Shown piece after piece: positions 19,659 to 28,440 of a stretch of 64,000 nucleotides of DNA; position 1 is the stretch's first letter, and every line of letters starts with the position of its first letter. Made by a program: the position numbers and the translations under genes. The stretch comes from Sphingomonas abietis (GTDB taxonomy: Bacteria > Pseudomonadota > Alphaproteobacteria > Sphingomonadales > Sphingomonadaceae). Under the pieces are notes generated by a model. The model was not told the origin of the DNA and did not search any database. It saw only the letters and a list, made by a program, of their open reading frames with translations. Location of the stretch: positions 4,000,501-4,064,500 of the forward strand of contig NZ_CP115174.1 of assembly GCF_027625475.1 (NCBI RefSeq), written 5' to 3'.

Positions 19659-20175
19659 ATGTTCGATTTCCAGCCGAGGCTCGAATCGGACGGCGTGATC
19701 CTGCGGCCGGCGCGCGAGGCTGATTTCGACGCGCTCCATGCGATCGCAGCCGACCCGGCGATCTGGGCGCTCCATCCTGCCGGCGACCGCTGGCGACATC
19801 CTGTCTTCCGCGCCTTCTTCGACGATGCCCTGGCCGACCAGGGTGGCCTGGTCGCGATCGAGCCGGCCAGCGGCGCGGTGATCGGCTTCTCGCTATTCGA
19901 TGAAGCGGTGTGCGCCGGGCGAGGTGGAGATCGGCTGGACCTTTCTCGCCACCCGCTGCTGGGGCGGCGCGATCAACGGCGCGATGAAGCGGCTGATGAT
20001 CGAGCACGCCTTTGGTTACGTCGGCACCGTGCTGTTCTTCATCGGCGAGGACAATCTGCGCTCGCGCCGCGCCGTCGAGAAGATCGGTGCCCGGCTGACC
20101 GAACGGACGATCGATCCGGCCATCGGCGGGCAGGTCCGCCGCCACCTCTGCTACGCGATCGACCGACAGGGTTAG
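19659..20175 (+). pseudogene. GNAT N-acetyltransferase, frameshifted
   Basis: The N-terminal part (MFDFQPRLESDGVILRPARE to VIGFSLFDEA) and the C-terminal part (APGEVEIGWTFLATRCWGGA to HLCYAIDRQG) are in different frames but fit one continuous GNAT protein of about 172 residues. Removing one base near 19905-19915 would join them. Intact relatives have the GEVEIGWTFLA...WGG...NGEMKRLM block seen here, including the RSRRAVEKIGA motif. Start at 19659 is supported by AGGAGC upstream. It is either real decay or a single-base sequencing error. Confidence 0.75.
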
Positions 20176-20446
20176 GGCATCGCCCGCTCCGCTTTGGCAT
20201 GGACGATCCGGTCGCCCAGCACGCGAAAATCGACCGACGGAACGACGAAGCAGCAGGCTGCCTCCCGCGCGCCGCGTCATTCCAGCCAGTGGCCAGGCCG
20301 ATAGGTTTGGACGCGCAGCGGCTGCGCGGTCGCCGGATCGACCGGCCGCCCCGTCATGCCCATCCATCCGCGTCCCTCCCCCGCCCCATGGAAAAAGGGC
20401 GGCGCCATCGCTGGCACCGCCCTTTTTTCGTCACCCGAAGGCTGGA
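20176..20446. other. intergenic region with a doubtful 28-codon ORF
   Basis: Between the GNAT relic and the second exbD. On the minus strand 20363-20277 encodes MGMTGRPVDPATAQPLRVQT followed by YRPGHWLE. It has protein-like composition, but I find no family match and no convincing ribosome-binding site. It may be a relic or chance ORF. The 3' part holds the bidirectional terminator. Confidence 0.35.
20392..20428. terminator. bidirectional rho-independent terminator after the exbD genes
   Basis: Stem GGGCGG (397-402) with CCGCCC (417-422), extended by inner GCC/GGC pairs, flanked by A5 on the left and T6 on the right. It can end the leftward tonB operon and the rightward GNAT transcript. Confidence 0.85.
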
Positions 20447-20887
20447 TCAGAAAGCGTCCGAATAACGCTCATTGCCTTCGAAGCCGAACTTGTCGACCTG
20501 GCTCTTCTTCACCACGGCGAGGACGTTGTCGATCACGTCGTAGCGGGTCTGCGGATCCGGCAGCAGGTGGAGTTCCGGCTGGTCGGGCAGATTCTTGGTC
20601 AGATCGATATACTGGCGCAGCGTGACCAGACCGGCATCGCCGGCCGGCAGCGGCTGGCCGTTCCAGAAGATGCTCCCGGCCGCGTCGGTCGAGATCGTGT
20701 TCTTGGTCGGCAGCACCAGCGGCGGCGGATTGTTGTTCGGAACCGGCAGATCCAGCTTCACGGCATGGGTCTGCGGGGGAATGGTGATGATGAACATGAT
20801 GAGAAGCACCAGCATGACGTCGATCAACGGCGTCGTGTTGATGTCCATCATGGGCTCGCCTTCGGCGGTGCCTGCAGACATTGCCAT
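20447..20887 (-). CDS. exbD: biopolymer transport protein ExbD, second copy
   Basis: 146 residues. A short cytoplasmic N-terminus with MMDINTTPLIDVMLVLLIMF contains the essential membrane aspartate (DVMLVL), and the periplasmic domain ends in VVKKSQVDKFGFEG. ExbD works with ExbB as the proton-driven motor for TonB. This is the last gene of tonB-exbB-exbD-exbD, 35 bases after the first exbD. The two ExbD proteins share the helix but diverge in the periplasmic part. They may form mixed ExbB-ExbD complexes or serve different receptors. Confidence 0.92.
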   Translation of the reverse strand: MAMSAGTAEGEPMMDINTTPLIDVMLVLLIMFIITIPPQTHAVKLDLPVPNNNPPPLVLPTKNTISTDAAGSIFWNGQPLPAGDAGLVTLRQYIDLTKNLPDQPELHLLPDPQTRYDVIDNVLAVVKKSQVDKFGFEGNERYSDAF

Positions 20888-20922
20888 CGTGAATTACTCC
20901 AGAATCTCTCGGTCTGCTCGGA

Positions 20923-21399
20923 TCAGGTGCTCGGCCCGATGGGTTCGGAAATGAAGCCGACCTTCAGGAAGCCCGCGCTGCTCAGCGTCGAGACCACGCC
21001 GCCGATGCACTTGTAGGGCACGTTGACGTCGCCGCGGATGTGCGCCTCGGGCAGATTGTCCGGGGTCACCGCACTCATTCCGCCGAGTTTCGCGATCTCG
21101 TCCTTCAGCTTCTGCACCGAGCGATCGAGCAGTTCCTTGGAGGACACCTTCTGGACGCCCCAGAACACCTGGCAGTTGCCGGCCGCATCGGCCTTGACCG
21201 AGAGGTTGACGTTCTGCGGCTTGGTCGTCGTCGGCTCGTTGCGAACCGTCGGCAGCTTGAGCGGAATGGTCTGGATCACGACCGGGACCGTGATCAGGAA
21301 GATGATGAGAAGCACCAGCATGACGTCGACGAGCGGCGTCGTGTTGATGTCCGACATGGGGGCGTCGTCGCCGCCTTCGCCGCCTACACTCATGGACAT
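20923..21399 (-). CDS. exbD: biopolymer transport protein ExbD, first copy
   Basis: 158 residues. MSDINTTPLVDVMLVLLIIF includes the proton-relay aspartate in the single membrane helix. The periplasmic domain has an extra cysteine-containing insert (AAGNCQVFWGV and NVPYKCIGGVV), possibly a disulfide not present in the second copy. It partners ExbB and TonB to energise outer-membrane receptors such as those at 57241 and 59811. It lies between exbB and the second exbD in one leftward operon. Confidence 0.92.
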   Translation of the reverse strand: MSMSVGGEGGDDAPMSDINTTPLVDVMLVLLIIFLITVPVVIQTIPLKLPTVRNEPTTTKPQNVNLSVKADAAGNCQVFWGVQKVSSKELLDRSVQKLKDEIAKLGGMSAVTPDNLPEAHIRGDVNVPYKCIGGVVSTLSSAGFLKVGFISEPIGPST

Positions 21400-21514
21400 G
21401 GAGTTCGGTCCTATTCTTATCCGGCGCCGCAGCTTCGGCGCCCTCGTTCAGGAGCGGAAATCCGCTCCGGCCACCCCGCGCCCCCGAAGGCGCGTGGGGT
21501 GGCCGTCACCGAAA

Positions 21515-22282
21515 TCAGGCCTTGGTGGTCTGCACGCCCGAAGCGGTCGCCCCGACCTTGACCGGCGCCGGCTTCACGACACCGAAGGACGGGCGCACCG
21601 CGCCGCCCGAGACCATGTAGCCATGGACGTCGTTGGCGAAGGCCACCAGGCTCTCCATGATCACCTTGTTGCGACGCAGCAGCCAGTTGTAGGCGAGCAC
21701 GGCCGGAACGGCGGTGATGAGGCCGAGCGCGGTCATGATGAGCGCCTCACCGACCGGGCCTGCGACCTTGTCGATCGACGCCTGACCGGCAGCACCGATC
21801 GCGATCAGCGCGCGGTAGATGCCGACGACGGTGCCGAACAGACCGACGAACGGTGCGACCGAACCGACGGTGGCGAGGAACGGCAGGCCGCCCGAGAGCT
21901 TGGCGCCGATCGAGGCGGTCGAGCGCGCGATCGAGTTGTTGATCCACTCATGCTGGTCGATCGGATCGGTCAGCTTGGTGTGCTGGTCTTCGGCGAGCAG
22001 GCCGTCGTCGACGATCTGGCGATAGGCCGAGTTCTTCTCGAGCTTGGTCGCCGCGTCGCGCAGGTTCGGCGCGCTCCAGAAGCTGCCGCGGACACCCTTG
22101 GACTGGTTGATGATCTTCTGCTGCTCCCACCACTTCGACATCAGGATGAAGAGCGAGATGAAGAGCGAGAGAACGAGCAGGATGAACACGGACCAGGAGA
22201 TCACGCCGCCCTGCTGGAGGGCGGGAATCAGGCCGTACTGTTCAGCTCCGGAGGCGCCGGCGGCGGTAGCGGGGGTCGTCAT
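21515..22282 (-). CDS. exbB: ExbB/TolQ/MotA-family proton channel protein
   Basis: 255 residues. Three membrane helices (about 28-50, 130-155 and 180-205) with the family signature LPFLATVGSVAPFVGLFGTV and the following IMTALGLITAVPAVLAYNWL. With ExbD it forms the proton channel that energises TonB. The N-terminus (MTTPATAAGASGAEQYG) is Ala/Thr-rich. The ATG at 22282 has AAGGAACC upstream. Second gene of the operon, 68 bases after tonB. Confidence 0.93.
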   Translation of the reverse strand: MTTPATAAGASGAEQYGLIPALQQGGVISWSVFILLVLSLFISLFILMSKWWEQQKIINQSKGVRGSFWSAPNLRDAATKLEKNSAYRQIVDDGLLAEDQHTKLTDPIDQHEWINNSIARSTASIGAKLSGGLPFLATVGSVAPFVGLFGTVVGIYRALIAIGAAGQASIDKVAGPVGEALIMTALGLITAVPAVLAYNWLLRRNKVIMESLVAFANDVHGYMVSGGAVRPSFGVVKPAPVKVGATASGVQTTKA

Positions 22283-22350
22283 GGTCGTCGGTTCCTTAGG
22301 TGAATGCGGTGTTTGAAGCGGCCGGCGCATCCGCCGGCCCTTTGGATCGA

Positions 22351-23022
22351 TTAATCTTTGGGGACCTGCCAACGGATATTGTTGGAGTAGGTCGTCGCGA
22401 TACCGTTTCCGCTGGCATCCTTGGCCGGCGTGAACCGGGCGCGGCGTGGCAGCAGGCGGCACGCGGTCTGGTCGAGATCGGTGTTACCGCTCGATGACGT
22501 CACCGTGCAGTTCGTGACCCGACCATCCGGACCGACATCGAGCCTGAAGCCGGTGACACCCTGAGCACCCTGACGAAGCGCGGCGGGCGGATAATCGTCC
22601 GGCGTCACCCAGTCACCCGGATTGCCGCGTGCCTTGGCCGGAGAGGCCTGGCTCGGCTTCGGCGGGGCCGGCGGCACCGGCGGCGGGGCCGGCGCGATCG
22701 GCGCCTGGGGCACCGGCGGCGGGGCCTTGGGCGCGGTGATAACCGTCGGCGCCACGACCGGCGGCTGCACCACCGGAGGAGGCGTGACGATGGGCGGCGA
22801 TTCGACCTTCGGCGTTTCCTTCGGGGGTGGAGGCGGCGGCTTTTTGGGCGGCGGCGGCGGCGGGGTCTGGATGTCGATCACGTTCAGCTTGGTGGCCGCC
22901 TTCTTGAAGGCGTCATAGGCCAGGCCGTTGATGAACGCGTAGCCGACTGCGGCGAGAATAATTCCCGAAACGACAGCGGAAACCGTTTTCTGACCGCTTT
23001 GATTTTGGTCGACGTAGGCCAT
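22351..23022 (-). CDS. tonB: TonB energy-transducing protein
   Basis: 223 residues. One N-terminal membrane helix (about residues 17-35), a proline-rich periplasmic spacer (about 52-130, with PPPPPPKKPPPPPP and PAPPPVPPAPPKP), and a C-terminal TonB domain (YPPAALRQGAQGVTGFRLDV, then ARFTPAKDASG). Two cysteines in the C-terminal domain may pair. TonB carries the ExbBD motor force to outer-membrane receptors. It is the first gene of the leftward tonB-exbB-exbD-exbD operon. Confidence 0.94.
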   Translation of the reverse strand: MAYVDQNQSGQKTVSAVVSGIILAAVGYAFINGLAYDAFKKAATKLNVIDIQTPPPPPPKKPPPPPPKETPKVESPPIVTPPPVVQPPVVAPTVITAPKAPPPVPQAPIAPAPPPVPPAPPKPSQASPAKARGNPGDWVTPDDYPPAALRQGAQGVTGFRLDVGPDGRVTNCTVTSSSGNTDLDQTACRLLPRRARFTPAKDASGNGIATTYSNNIRWQVPKD

Positions 23023-23126
23023 TAAAGAGAGCCACTCCGTGCTGGGGCGAAAGGCTGCGGCATGACAGCGAGAGCCAAGCATCCGTGAAACATCACGGGC
23101 CGCCTGACCCCCCTTACCGTCACATC

Positions 23127-23155
23127 ATGCTATTCAGCGTTCGTTTTGATGTCCA
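23127..23155 (-). promoter_or_regulatory. predicted promoter of the tonB operon
   Basis: On the minus strand TGGACA (23155-23150), 17-base spacer, TAGCAT (23132-23127), giving a leader of about 100 bases before tonB. No convincing Fur box is seen beside it. Visual prediction. Confidence 0.45.
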
Positions 23156-23298
23156 TCCCTTACATATACGATTGAGTAATGTCTTCGCACGGCGCGGCGC
23201 CAGAATGGGCCGGCGGCGCTTGAACGGAGCCCCCCGAAGCGGCAAGAATGGGGCCGGCCACCCGGCCTCGGCAGACTATCAAGGAGCGGCAAAAGCCC

Positions 23299-24162
23299 AT
23301 GAAATACGTGAAAAAACATGGGCTGACCGCCTTGATCGGCGCAATTTCATTCGCATCCGCAGCAGTTGCGCAACCTTATGCTGGCGCGCCGACAGCCGCG
23401 CCAATCAGTTACGTGGACCTTACCGATCTCGCACTTGCGGCACGCATTTCGGCGATCGTGACGGTGCATGACGCCACCCATCTCAAGGATGCGGACGCCG
23501 CGGGCGTCGCGCCGGGCTATGCCCGCTTCTATGTCGAAGGCGATGTCGATGCCCTGATCGCGGGTGCCGGCGGCATCCCGGCGACGGTTTCCTGGGTGGC
23601 CGACGTGCCGATGACCGCCGCGAATCGGCTGCCGAAGCTCAAGAAACAGAAATTGATTCTGCTCGCCCGCGCGGTTCCGCAGAAGCCGGGCACGCTCCAG
23701 CTGATCGCCAAGACGGCGCAATTGCCCTGGTCGCCCGAACTCGAGCAGCGGCTGCGCACCATCCTGTCCGATGCCAATGCCGCCTCAGCGCCGCCGGTGG
23801 TGACCGGGATCGGCCACGCCTTCCACGTCGCCGGCAGCATCCCGGGCGAGGGCGAGACCCAGATCTTCCTGAAGACCGCCGACAGCCGGCCGGTGTCGAT
23901 CAACGTGCAGCGCCATCCCGGCGAAGACCCGCGCTGGACGGTCTCGCTCGGCGAGATCGTCGACGATGCGGCGGCGGCACCGAAGCGGGATACCCTGCTG
24001 TGGTATCGCCTCGCCTGCGCGCTGCCGGCGACGCTGCCGGCCGATTCGGTCGCCGATCAGGCGCCGGACGACGCCCAGGCGGCGCAGGCCGATTACAAGA
24101 CCGTGCTCGACGGCCTCGGCAGCTGCGGGCGGAGCACCGCCGCGAACGGCCGCCCGGGCTAG
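23299..24162 (+). CDS. exported protein of unknown function, 287 aa
   Basis: The N-terminus MKYVKKHGLTALIGAISFAS with AAVAQ is a clear Sec signal peptide cleaved after AVA-Q. The mature protein has DLALAARISAIVTVHDATHL, a stretch ending in KKQKLILLARAVPQKPGTLQ and a C-terminal pair of cysteines (LACALPA and GLGSCGRS). It is probably periplasmic. AAGGAGCGG precedes the ATG at 23299. It is divergent from tonB and its stop shares CTAG with the convergent SDR gene. I do not recognise a family. Confidence 0.7.
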   Translation: MKYVKKHGLTALIGAISFASAAVAQPYAGAPTAAPISYVDLTDLALAARISAIVTVHDATHLKDADAAGVAPGYARFYVEGDVDALIAGAGGIPATVSWVADVPMTAANRLPKLKKQKLILLARAVPQKPGTLQLIAKTAQLPWSPELEQRLRTILSDANAASAPPVVTGIGHAFHVAGSIPGEGETQIFLKTADSRPVSINVQRHPGEDPRWTVSLGEIVDDAAAAPKRDTLLWYRLACALPATLPADSVADQAPDDAQAAQADYKTVLDGLGSCGRSTAANGRPG

Positions 24163-24929
24163 TCGCCGCCGCCCGCCCGCCCCTCCAGGTACAGGAAATC
24201 GCGGGGATAATGGCGCAGATGGGCGCCGCCATCGACGAACAGGATCTGGCCGGTGACGGCGCGGGCGCCGGCCAGATAGACCACCGCGTCCGCGATCTCG
24301 GCCGGCTCGGGCAGCAGATCGAGCGGCATCAGCGCGGCGGCGTCGCGCATCCGCGCCTCGTCATAGTCCGCGGTCGGCAGCGTCAGCCCCGGCGCCACCG
24401 CCGATACGCGGATATGCGGCGCGAACTGGCGGGCCAGGATCGTCGTCGCCTCGGCCAGCGCCAGCTTGGAGAGCGTGTAGCTGAACTGATCGCCATGCGG
24501 CGCGGCGATTCGCTGATCGAGGATGTTGACGATCGCCGCCGGCCCGCCGGTCGCCGCCAAAGCGCGGGCCAGGATCAGCGGCGCGGCGCAGTTGACCGCA
24601 TAATGGTCGATCAGGGCCGCCATGCTCACCGTTTCCGGCGAATCATAGTCGAAGCGGGCGGCATTGTTGACGATCAGTGCCGGCGGGCGCCCGCAGGCCA
24701 TCTCCACCGCCGGCAACAGCCCCTCCACCGCCGCCTCGTCGGCCAGATCGGCGGTCAGATGGAACCAGCGGGCCCCGGCCGCCTCCAGCCGGGCGCCCAG
24801 CCCTGCCTCCGGCGTCGAGGACGGGCTGCTGTGGATGGCGATGTCGTGGCCGGCGCCGGCCAGCGCCACGCAGATCGCCGCACCGAGCCGCCGGCATCCG
24901 CCCGTGACGAGCGCCAGCGGCCGGCTCAC
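24159..24929 (-). CDS. folM: SDR-family oxidoreductase, probable dihydromonapterin reductase (FolM-like)
   Basis: 256 residues. Rossmann motif TGGCRRLGAAIC, the NNAARFDYDS strand and the catalytic YTLSK (Tyr-x3-Lys) are present. TGG-x-RR-G with NAA and YTLSKLALAEAT is the pteridine-reductase/FolM pattern rather than a generic alcohol dehydrogenase. It overlaps folB by ATGA, which supports a pterin role: reduction of dihydromonapterin or dihydrofolate with NADPH. Tetrahydromonapterin serves as cofactor for bacterial phenylalanine hydroxylase. The substrate is inferred, and a general SDR remains possible. Confidence 0.7.
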   Translation of the reverse strand: MSRPLALVTGGCRRLGAAICVALAGAGHDIAIHSSPSSTPEAGLGARLEAAGARWFHLTADLADEAAVEGLLPAVEMACGRPPALIVNNAARFDYDSPETVSMAALIDHYAVNCAAPLILARALAATGGPAAIVNILDQRIAAPHGDQFSYTLSKLALAEATTILARQFAPHIRVSAVAPGLTLPTADYDEARMRDAAALMPLDLLPEPAEIADAVVYLAGARAVTGQILFVDGGAHLRHYPRDFLYLEGRAGGGD

Positions 24930-25300
24930 CGGTGGCGCACCATGCGGATGCCGATCTGCTCGCCGTCCAGGCTGATCGCCAGCTTCACGATGCCGATCTC
25001 GACGCGCATCACCCGCTCGTCCTCGGCGAACAGCTCCGCGCAGATATGGTCGGCGACCGCCTCGATCAGCGTGAAGTGCAGCCCCTCGGGCAGCGATTCG
25101 GTGACGGCGCGCTTGAGATCGAGATAATTTTTCGAGGCCGTCAGCGGCGTGTCCGGCGCATATTTCGTCGCCGGCAGCTTCAGGTCCACCGTCACCGAGA
25201 CGCGCAGCGGCTGCGGCAGGTGGGTTTCTTCCGAATAGATGCCGGTCAGCACCATCGCCTCGATGCCCGACACTTGGAGCTGGAGCAGGTCTTGCGTCAT
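24926..25300 (-). CDS. folB: dihydroneopterin aldolase
   Basis: 124 residues, the family's usual length. It has the conserved TGIYSEETHLPQPLRVSVTV start, the YLDLKRAVTE segment and FTLIEAVADHICAELF, with the late lysine in VEIGIVKLAISLDG. It cleaves dihydroneopterin to hydroxymethyl-dihydropterin and glycolaldehyde in folate synthesis. It is the first gene of a two-gene leftward operon with the FolM-like reductase. Confidence 0.88.
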   Translation of the reverse strand: MTQDLLQLQVSGIEAMVLTGIYSEETHLPQPLRVSVTVDLKLPATKYAPDTPLTASKNYLDLKRAVTESLPEGLHFTLIEAVADHICAELFAEDERVMRVEIGIVKLAISLDGEQIGIRMVRHR

Positions 25301-25428
25301 GCGGCCTTCATTTCGTTTCGCTAGGGCGCCGGACTAGGCGGCGGACGCGTCTCCCGCAAGATTTCGTATTCGCGGCATTTCGCCGTACAGCGCGCGCCTT
25401 TCGAATCGGACATGGAGGATCGGAACGG

Positions 25429-25956
25429 GTGGATATGGTGGCGGCAGCAGCGATGGGGGCGCATTTCGCCCCGATCGAGACGGCAGACCCCCAGGCGGTC
25501 GAGCGGCTGCTCGATCATGCCTTCGGCGCCGATCGCCAGCGACGGACCGCCTACCGCCTGCGCGACGGCGTCGTCCACGCGCCCGCCGCCAGCTGCGCGG
25601 CGTTCGATACCCAGGGCACACTGGTCGGATCGCTGCAGAGCTGGCCGCTGGCGCTGACCCAGGCCGACGGCATGATCACGCCGCTGTGGCTGGTCGGCCC
25701 GATCGCGGTGGAGCCGGCACGGCGCGGCGAGGGCATTGCCCGCGCCATGCTGCGCCGCGCTCTCGCCGCGATGGACGCCACCGGGATTCCGGCGGTGCTG
25801 ATCGGCGATCCGGAATATTATGGGCCGTTCGGCTTCACCGCCGATGCGACCGCCGGCTGGTCGCTGCCCGGCCCGGTCGAACGCCGCCGCCTGCTCGCCC
25901 GGCTCGACGACGGGCAGGCCTTGCCGGCCGAGGGGATGCTCGGCCCGCGATTCTGA
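25429..25956 (+). CDS. GNAT-family N-acetyltransferase (YhbS-like)
   Basis: 175 residues. The acetyl-CoA binding motif is LVGPIAVEPARRGEGIARAM (R-x-x-G-x-G/A type), followed by VLIGDPEYYGPFGFTAD as in YhbS-type proteins. The acceptor substrate cannot be told. A GTG at 25429 has GGAGG 11 bases upstream. An ATG two codons later (25435) is the alternative start. It is divergent from folB. Confidence 0.85.
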   Translation: MDMVAAAAMGAHFAPIETADPQAVERLLDHAFGADRQRRTAYRLRDGVVHAPAASCAAFDTQGTLVGSLQSWPLALTQADGMITPLWLVGPIAVEPARRGEGIARAMLRRALAAMDATGIPAVLIGDPEYYGPFGFTADATAGWSLPGPVERRRLLARLDDGQALPAEGMLGPRF

Positions 25957-26048
25957 GACTCTGAAGGTCGGACATGCGCGAAGGGCGCAGGTCCGAACCC
26001 ACGCTGAGACTTCCAACAGGCCGGTGATTCGTCCTAGGGGGATCGGTG

Positions 26049-26663
26049 ATGCCGATGACCAATCCCCCGCCGGACGCGATCGCCGGCATGTCGCTGAGCG
26101 AAATCGCCCGGCTCGCCGCCGACGGCCGCCTGCCGCCGGTCGAGACATGGCACCCCGCGCATTGCGGCGACAGCGGGATGCGGATCGCCGCCGACGGGAC
26201 ATGGTATCACGAAGGCTCACCGATCGGCCGGGCCGCGCTGGTGCGGCTCTTCTCCACGATCTTGCGGCGCGAGGCCGATGGCGGCCATGTGCTGGTCACC
26301 CCGGTCGAGAAATTGTCGATCGCGGTGGAGGACGCGCCCTTCGTCGCGATCGAGATGGAGAGCGAGGGCGAAGGCGCCGGCCGCCGCCTCGCCTTCCGCA
26401 CCCATGTCGGCGATCTCGTCATCGCCGGGCCGGCGCATCGCCTGGTGATCGAGGATCGCGGCCATGGCCTGCATCCCTATCTCACCGTGCGCGGCGGGCT
26501 GGAGGCGCTGGTCGCCCGCCCCGTCTATTACGAGCTCGCCAACCTCGCGCTCGACGAGCCGGCCGGCCCGGACGGCCAGACCGGCCTGTGGAGCGACGGC
26601 GCCTTCTTCGCCTTCGGCGGCCCCGAGGCGGACACCGTGGAACCGGGCGCGGCGCAGACGTGA
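26049..26663 (+). CDS. DUF1285 domain protein
   Basis: 204 residues. Conserved stretches PPVETWHPAHCGDSGMRIAA, GTWYHEGSPIGRAALVRLFS and VLVTPVEKLSIAVEDAPFVA mark the DUF1285 family, small cytoplasmic proteins of unknown function. It is the first gene of an operon with a Nudix CoA pyrophosphatase (GTGA overlap) and a CCA-adding enzyme (ATGA overlap), an order often kept in alphaproteobacteria. Two nearby ATGs (26049, 26055) could start it. Confidence 0.85.
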   Translation: MPMTNPPPDAIAGMSLSEIARLAADGRLPPVETWHPAHCGDSGMRIAADGTWYHEGSPIGRAALVRLFSTILRREADGGHVLVTPVEKLSIAVEDAPFVAIEMESEGEGAGRRLAFRTHVGDLVIAGPAHRLVIEDRGHGLHPYLTVRGGLEALVARPVYYELANLALDEPAGPDGQTGLWSDGAFFAFGGPEADTVEPGAAQT

Positions 26664-27244
26664 GCCTGATCGACCTGATGCGCGCCCGGTTCGAGGCCAG
26701 CGCCGATATTCCCGCGCCCCTGTCCGGCGATATGATCCCGCTGGAGGACAAGGCGACCGTGCCTGCCGCGGTGTTGGTCGCGATCACCGACCGCCCCGAG
26801 CCCGGCCTGATCCTGACCCGGCGCAACGAGGCGCTGCGCAAGCATCCCGGCCAGATCGCCTTCGCCGGCGGCCGCGCCGATCCCGGCGATCTCCACCCGA
26901 TCGACACCGCGTTGCGCGAGGCCCATGAAGAAATCGGGATGCCGCGCGATCGGGTCACCGTGATCGGCTGCGACGCCCCCTATCGCACGGTGACCCACTA
27001 TTCGATCATCCCGGTGATCGGCATCGTGCCGCCCGATCTCGCTTTGATGCCGCGCGAGTTCGAGGTGGCGGACATCTTCGAGGTGCCGCTGGCGCATGTC
27101 CTCGATCCCGCCAACCAGCTGCGCCGCGAGGGCGAGTTTCGCGGCGAGCGGCGCGGCTATTACGAGATCCTCTGGCAGGATCGCCGGATCTGGGGCGCGA
27201 CCGCCGCGATGATCGTCAATCTCAGTCGCCGGTTCGCCGCATGA
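26660..27244 (+). CDS. Nudix hydrolase, CoA pyrophosphatase type (NudL-like)
   Basis: 194 residues. It starts at GTG 26660, which overlaps the upstream stop (GTGA). The Nudix box runs from GGRADPGDLHPIDTALREAH to EEIGM, and the preceding LTRRNEALRKHPGQIAFAGG is the extra signature of CoA pyrophosphatases. It should hydrolyse coenzyme A or its derivatives to 3',5'-ADP and 4'-phosphopantetheine. It sits between a DUF1285 gene and cca. Confidence 0.9.
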   Translation: MSLIDLMRARFEASADIPAPLSGDMIPLEDKATVPAAVLVAITDRPEPGLILTRRNEALRKHPGQIAFAGGRADPGDLHPIDTALREAHEEIGMPRDRVTVIGCDAPYRTVTHYSIIPVIGIVPPDLALMPREFEVADIFEVPLAHVLDPANQLRREGEFRGERRGYYEILWQDRRIWGATAAMIVNLSRRFAA

Positions 27245-28434
27245 CCCACGTCCCCGTTCCGCCCGCCATCGCCGATGCGGACGGCCTCGGCCGGCTGGTC
27301 GCCGCGCTCGACGGCGCGGCGGACGGCGCCCGCTATATCGGCGGCTGGGTGCGCGACATGCTGCTCGGCCTCGCCCCGCAGGATATCGACATCGCCACCC
27401 GGCTCGCCCCGCAGGAGGCGGAGCGACGCGCCAAGGCGGCGGGCCTCAACACCTGGAGTTCGGCGTCCGGCATCGCCCACGGCACGATCGGCGTGGTCGT
27501 CGGCGGCAAGACCATCGAGGTCACCACGCTGCGCCGCGACGTCGCCACCGACGGCCGCCACGCCACCGTCGCCTTCACCGAGGACTGGCGGGAGGATGCC
27601 GAGCGGCGGGATTTCACGATCAACGCCCTCTCCGCCGATCCGCTGACCGGCATCGTACATGATTATTTCGGCGGGCTCGCCGATCTCGCCGACGGCCGGG
27701 TGCGCTTCATCGGCGTGCCCGAGGAGCGGATCGCCGAGGATCATCTGCGCATCCTGCGCTTCTTCCGCTTCCACGCCCGCTTCGGCAAGGGCGAGCCGGA
27801 TGCCGCCTCCTACGCCGCCTGCGTGGCACGCGCGAAGGATCTGATGGCCTTGTCCCGCGAGCGGATCGCGATCGAGCTGCTCAAGCTGCTCGCGGTCGCC
27901 GATCCGGTGCCGACGGTGACGGCGATGCTGGCCGGTGGCCTGTTCGCGCCGGTGCTGCCCGAAATCGGGGACACCGCGCGCCTCGCCTCGCTCGTCGCCG
28001 CCGAGGCGGCCGCCGGAATCGCGCCGGACGGGCTGCGCCGGCTCGCCGCGCTGATCCCCGAGCATGTCGATATCGCCGAGAAGATCGGGGCGCGGCTCAA
28101 GCTCTCCAAGATCGAGCGCAAGCGGCTGACCCTGGCCGCCACCCCCGAAAGCGGGCCACCGGAGGCGCTGGTCTACGCCATCGGCACCGTCAGCGCGGTC
28201 GACCGGCTGTTGCTGCGCGGCGCGATCGACAGCGCCCGGATCGCCGCCGACTGGCAGGCGCCGCGCTTCCCCCTGTCGGGCGGCGAGCTGATCGCGATGG
28301 GCCTGACGCCAGGGCCGCGCGTCGCCGCGACGCTCAGGCAGATCGAGCGGCAGTGGGTGGAAGCGGGCTTCCCGGATCGCGACGGGGTGAGCGAGATGGC
28401 CCGCCAGGCGGTGACGGAGGCGATCGGGGGCTAA
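27241..28434 (+). CDS. cca: CCA tRNA nucleotidyltransferase
   Basis: 397 residues. The class II polymerase head has YIGGWVRDMLLG and the metal-binding DIDIAT pair. RRDFTINALS and EERIAEDHLRILRFFRFHAR follow, as expected for CCA-adding enzymes and poly(A) polymerase-like relatives. It adds or repairs the tRNA 3' CCA. The one tRNA in the window already encodes its CCA, so repair may dominate for that one. It overlaps the Nudix stop by ATGA and is the last gene of the operon. Confidence 0.9.
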   Translation: MTHVPVPPAIADADGLGRLVAALDGAADGARYIGGWVRDMLLGLAPQDIDIATRLAPQEAERRAKAAGLNTWSSASGIAHGTIGVVVGGKTIEVTTLRRDVATDGRHATVAFTEDWREDAERRDFTINALSADPLTGIVHDYFGGLADLADGRVRFIGVPEERIAEDHLRILRFFRFHARFGKGEPDAASYAACVARAKDLMALSRERIAIELLKLLAVADPVPTVTAMLAGGLFAPVLPEIGDTARLASLVAAEAAAGIAPDGLRRLAALIPEHVDIAEKIGARLKLSKIERKRLTLAATPESGPPEALVYAIGTVSAVDRLLLRGAIDSARIAADWQAPRFPLSGGELIAMGLTPGPRVAATLRQIERQWVEAGFPDRDGVSEMARQAVTEAIGG

Positions 28435-28440
28435 GCCCCG

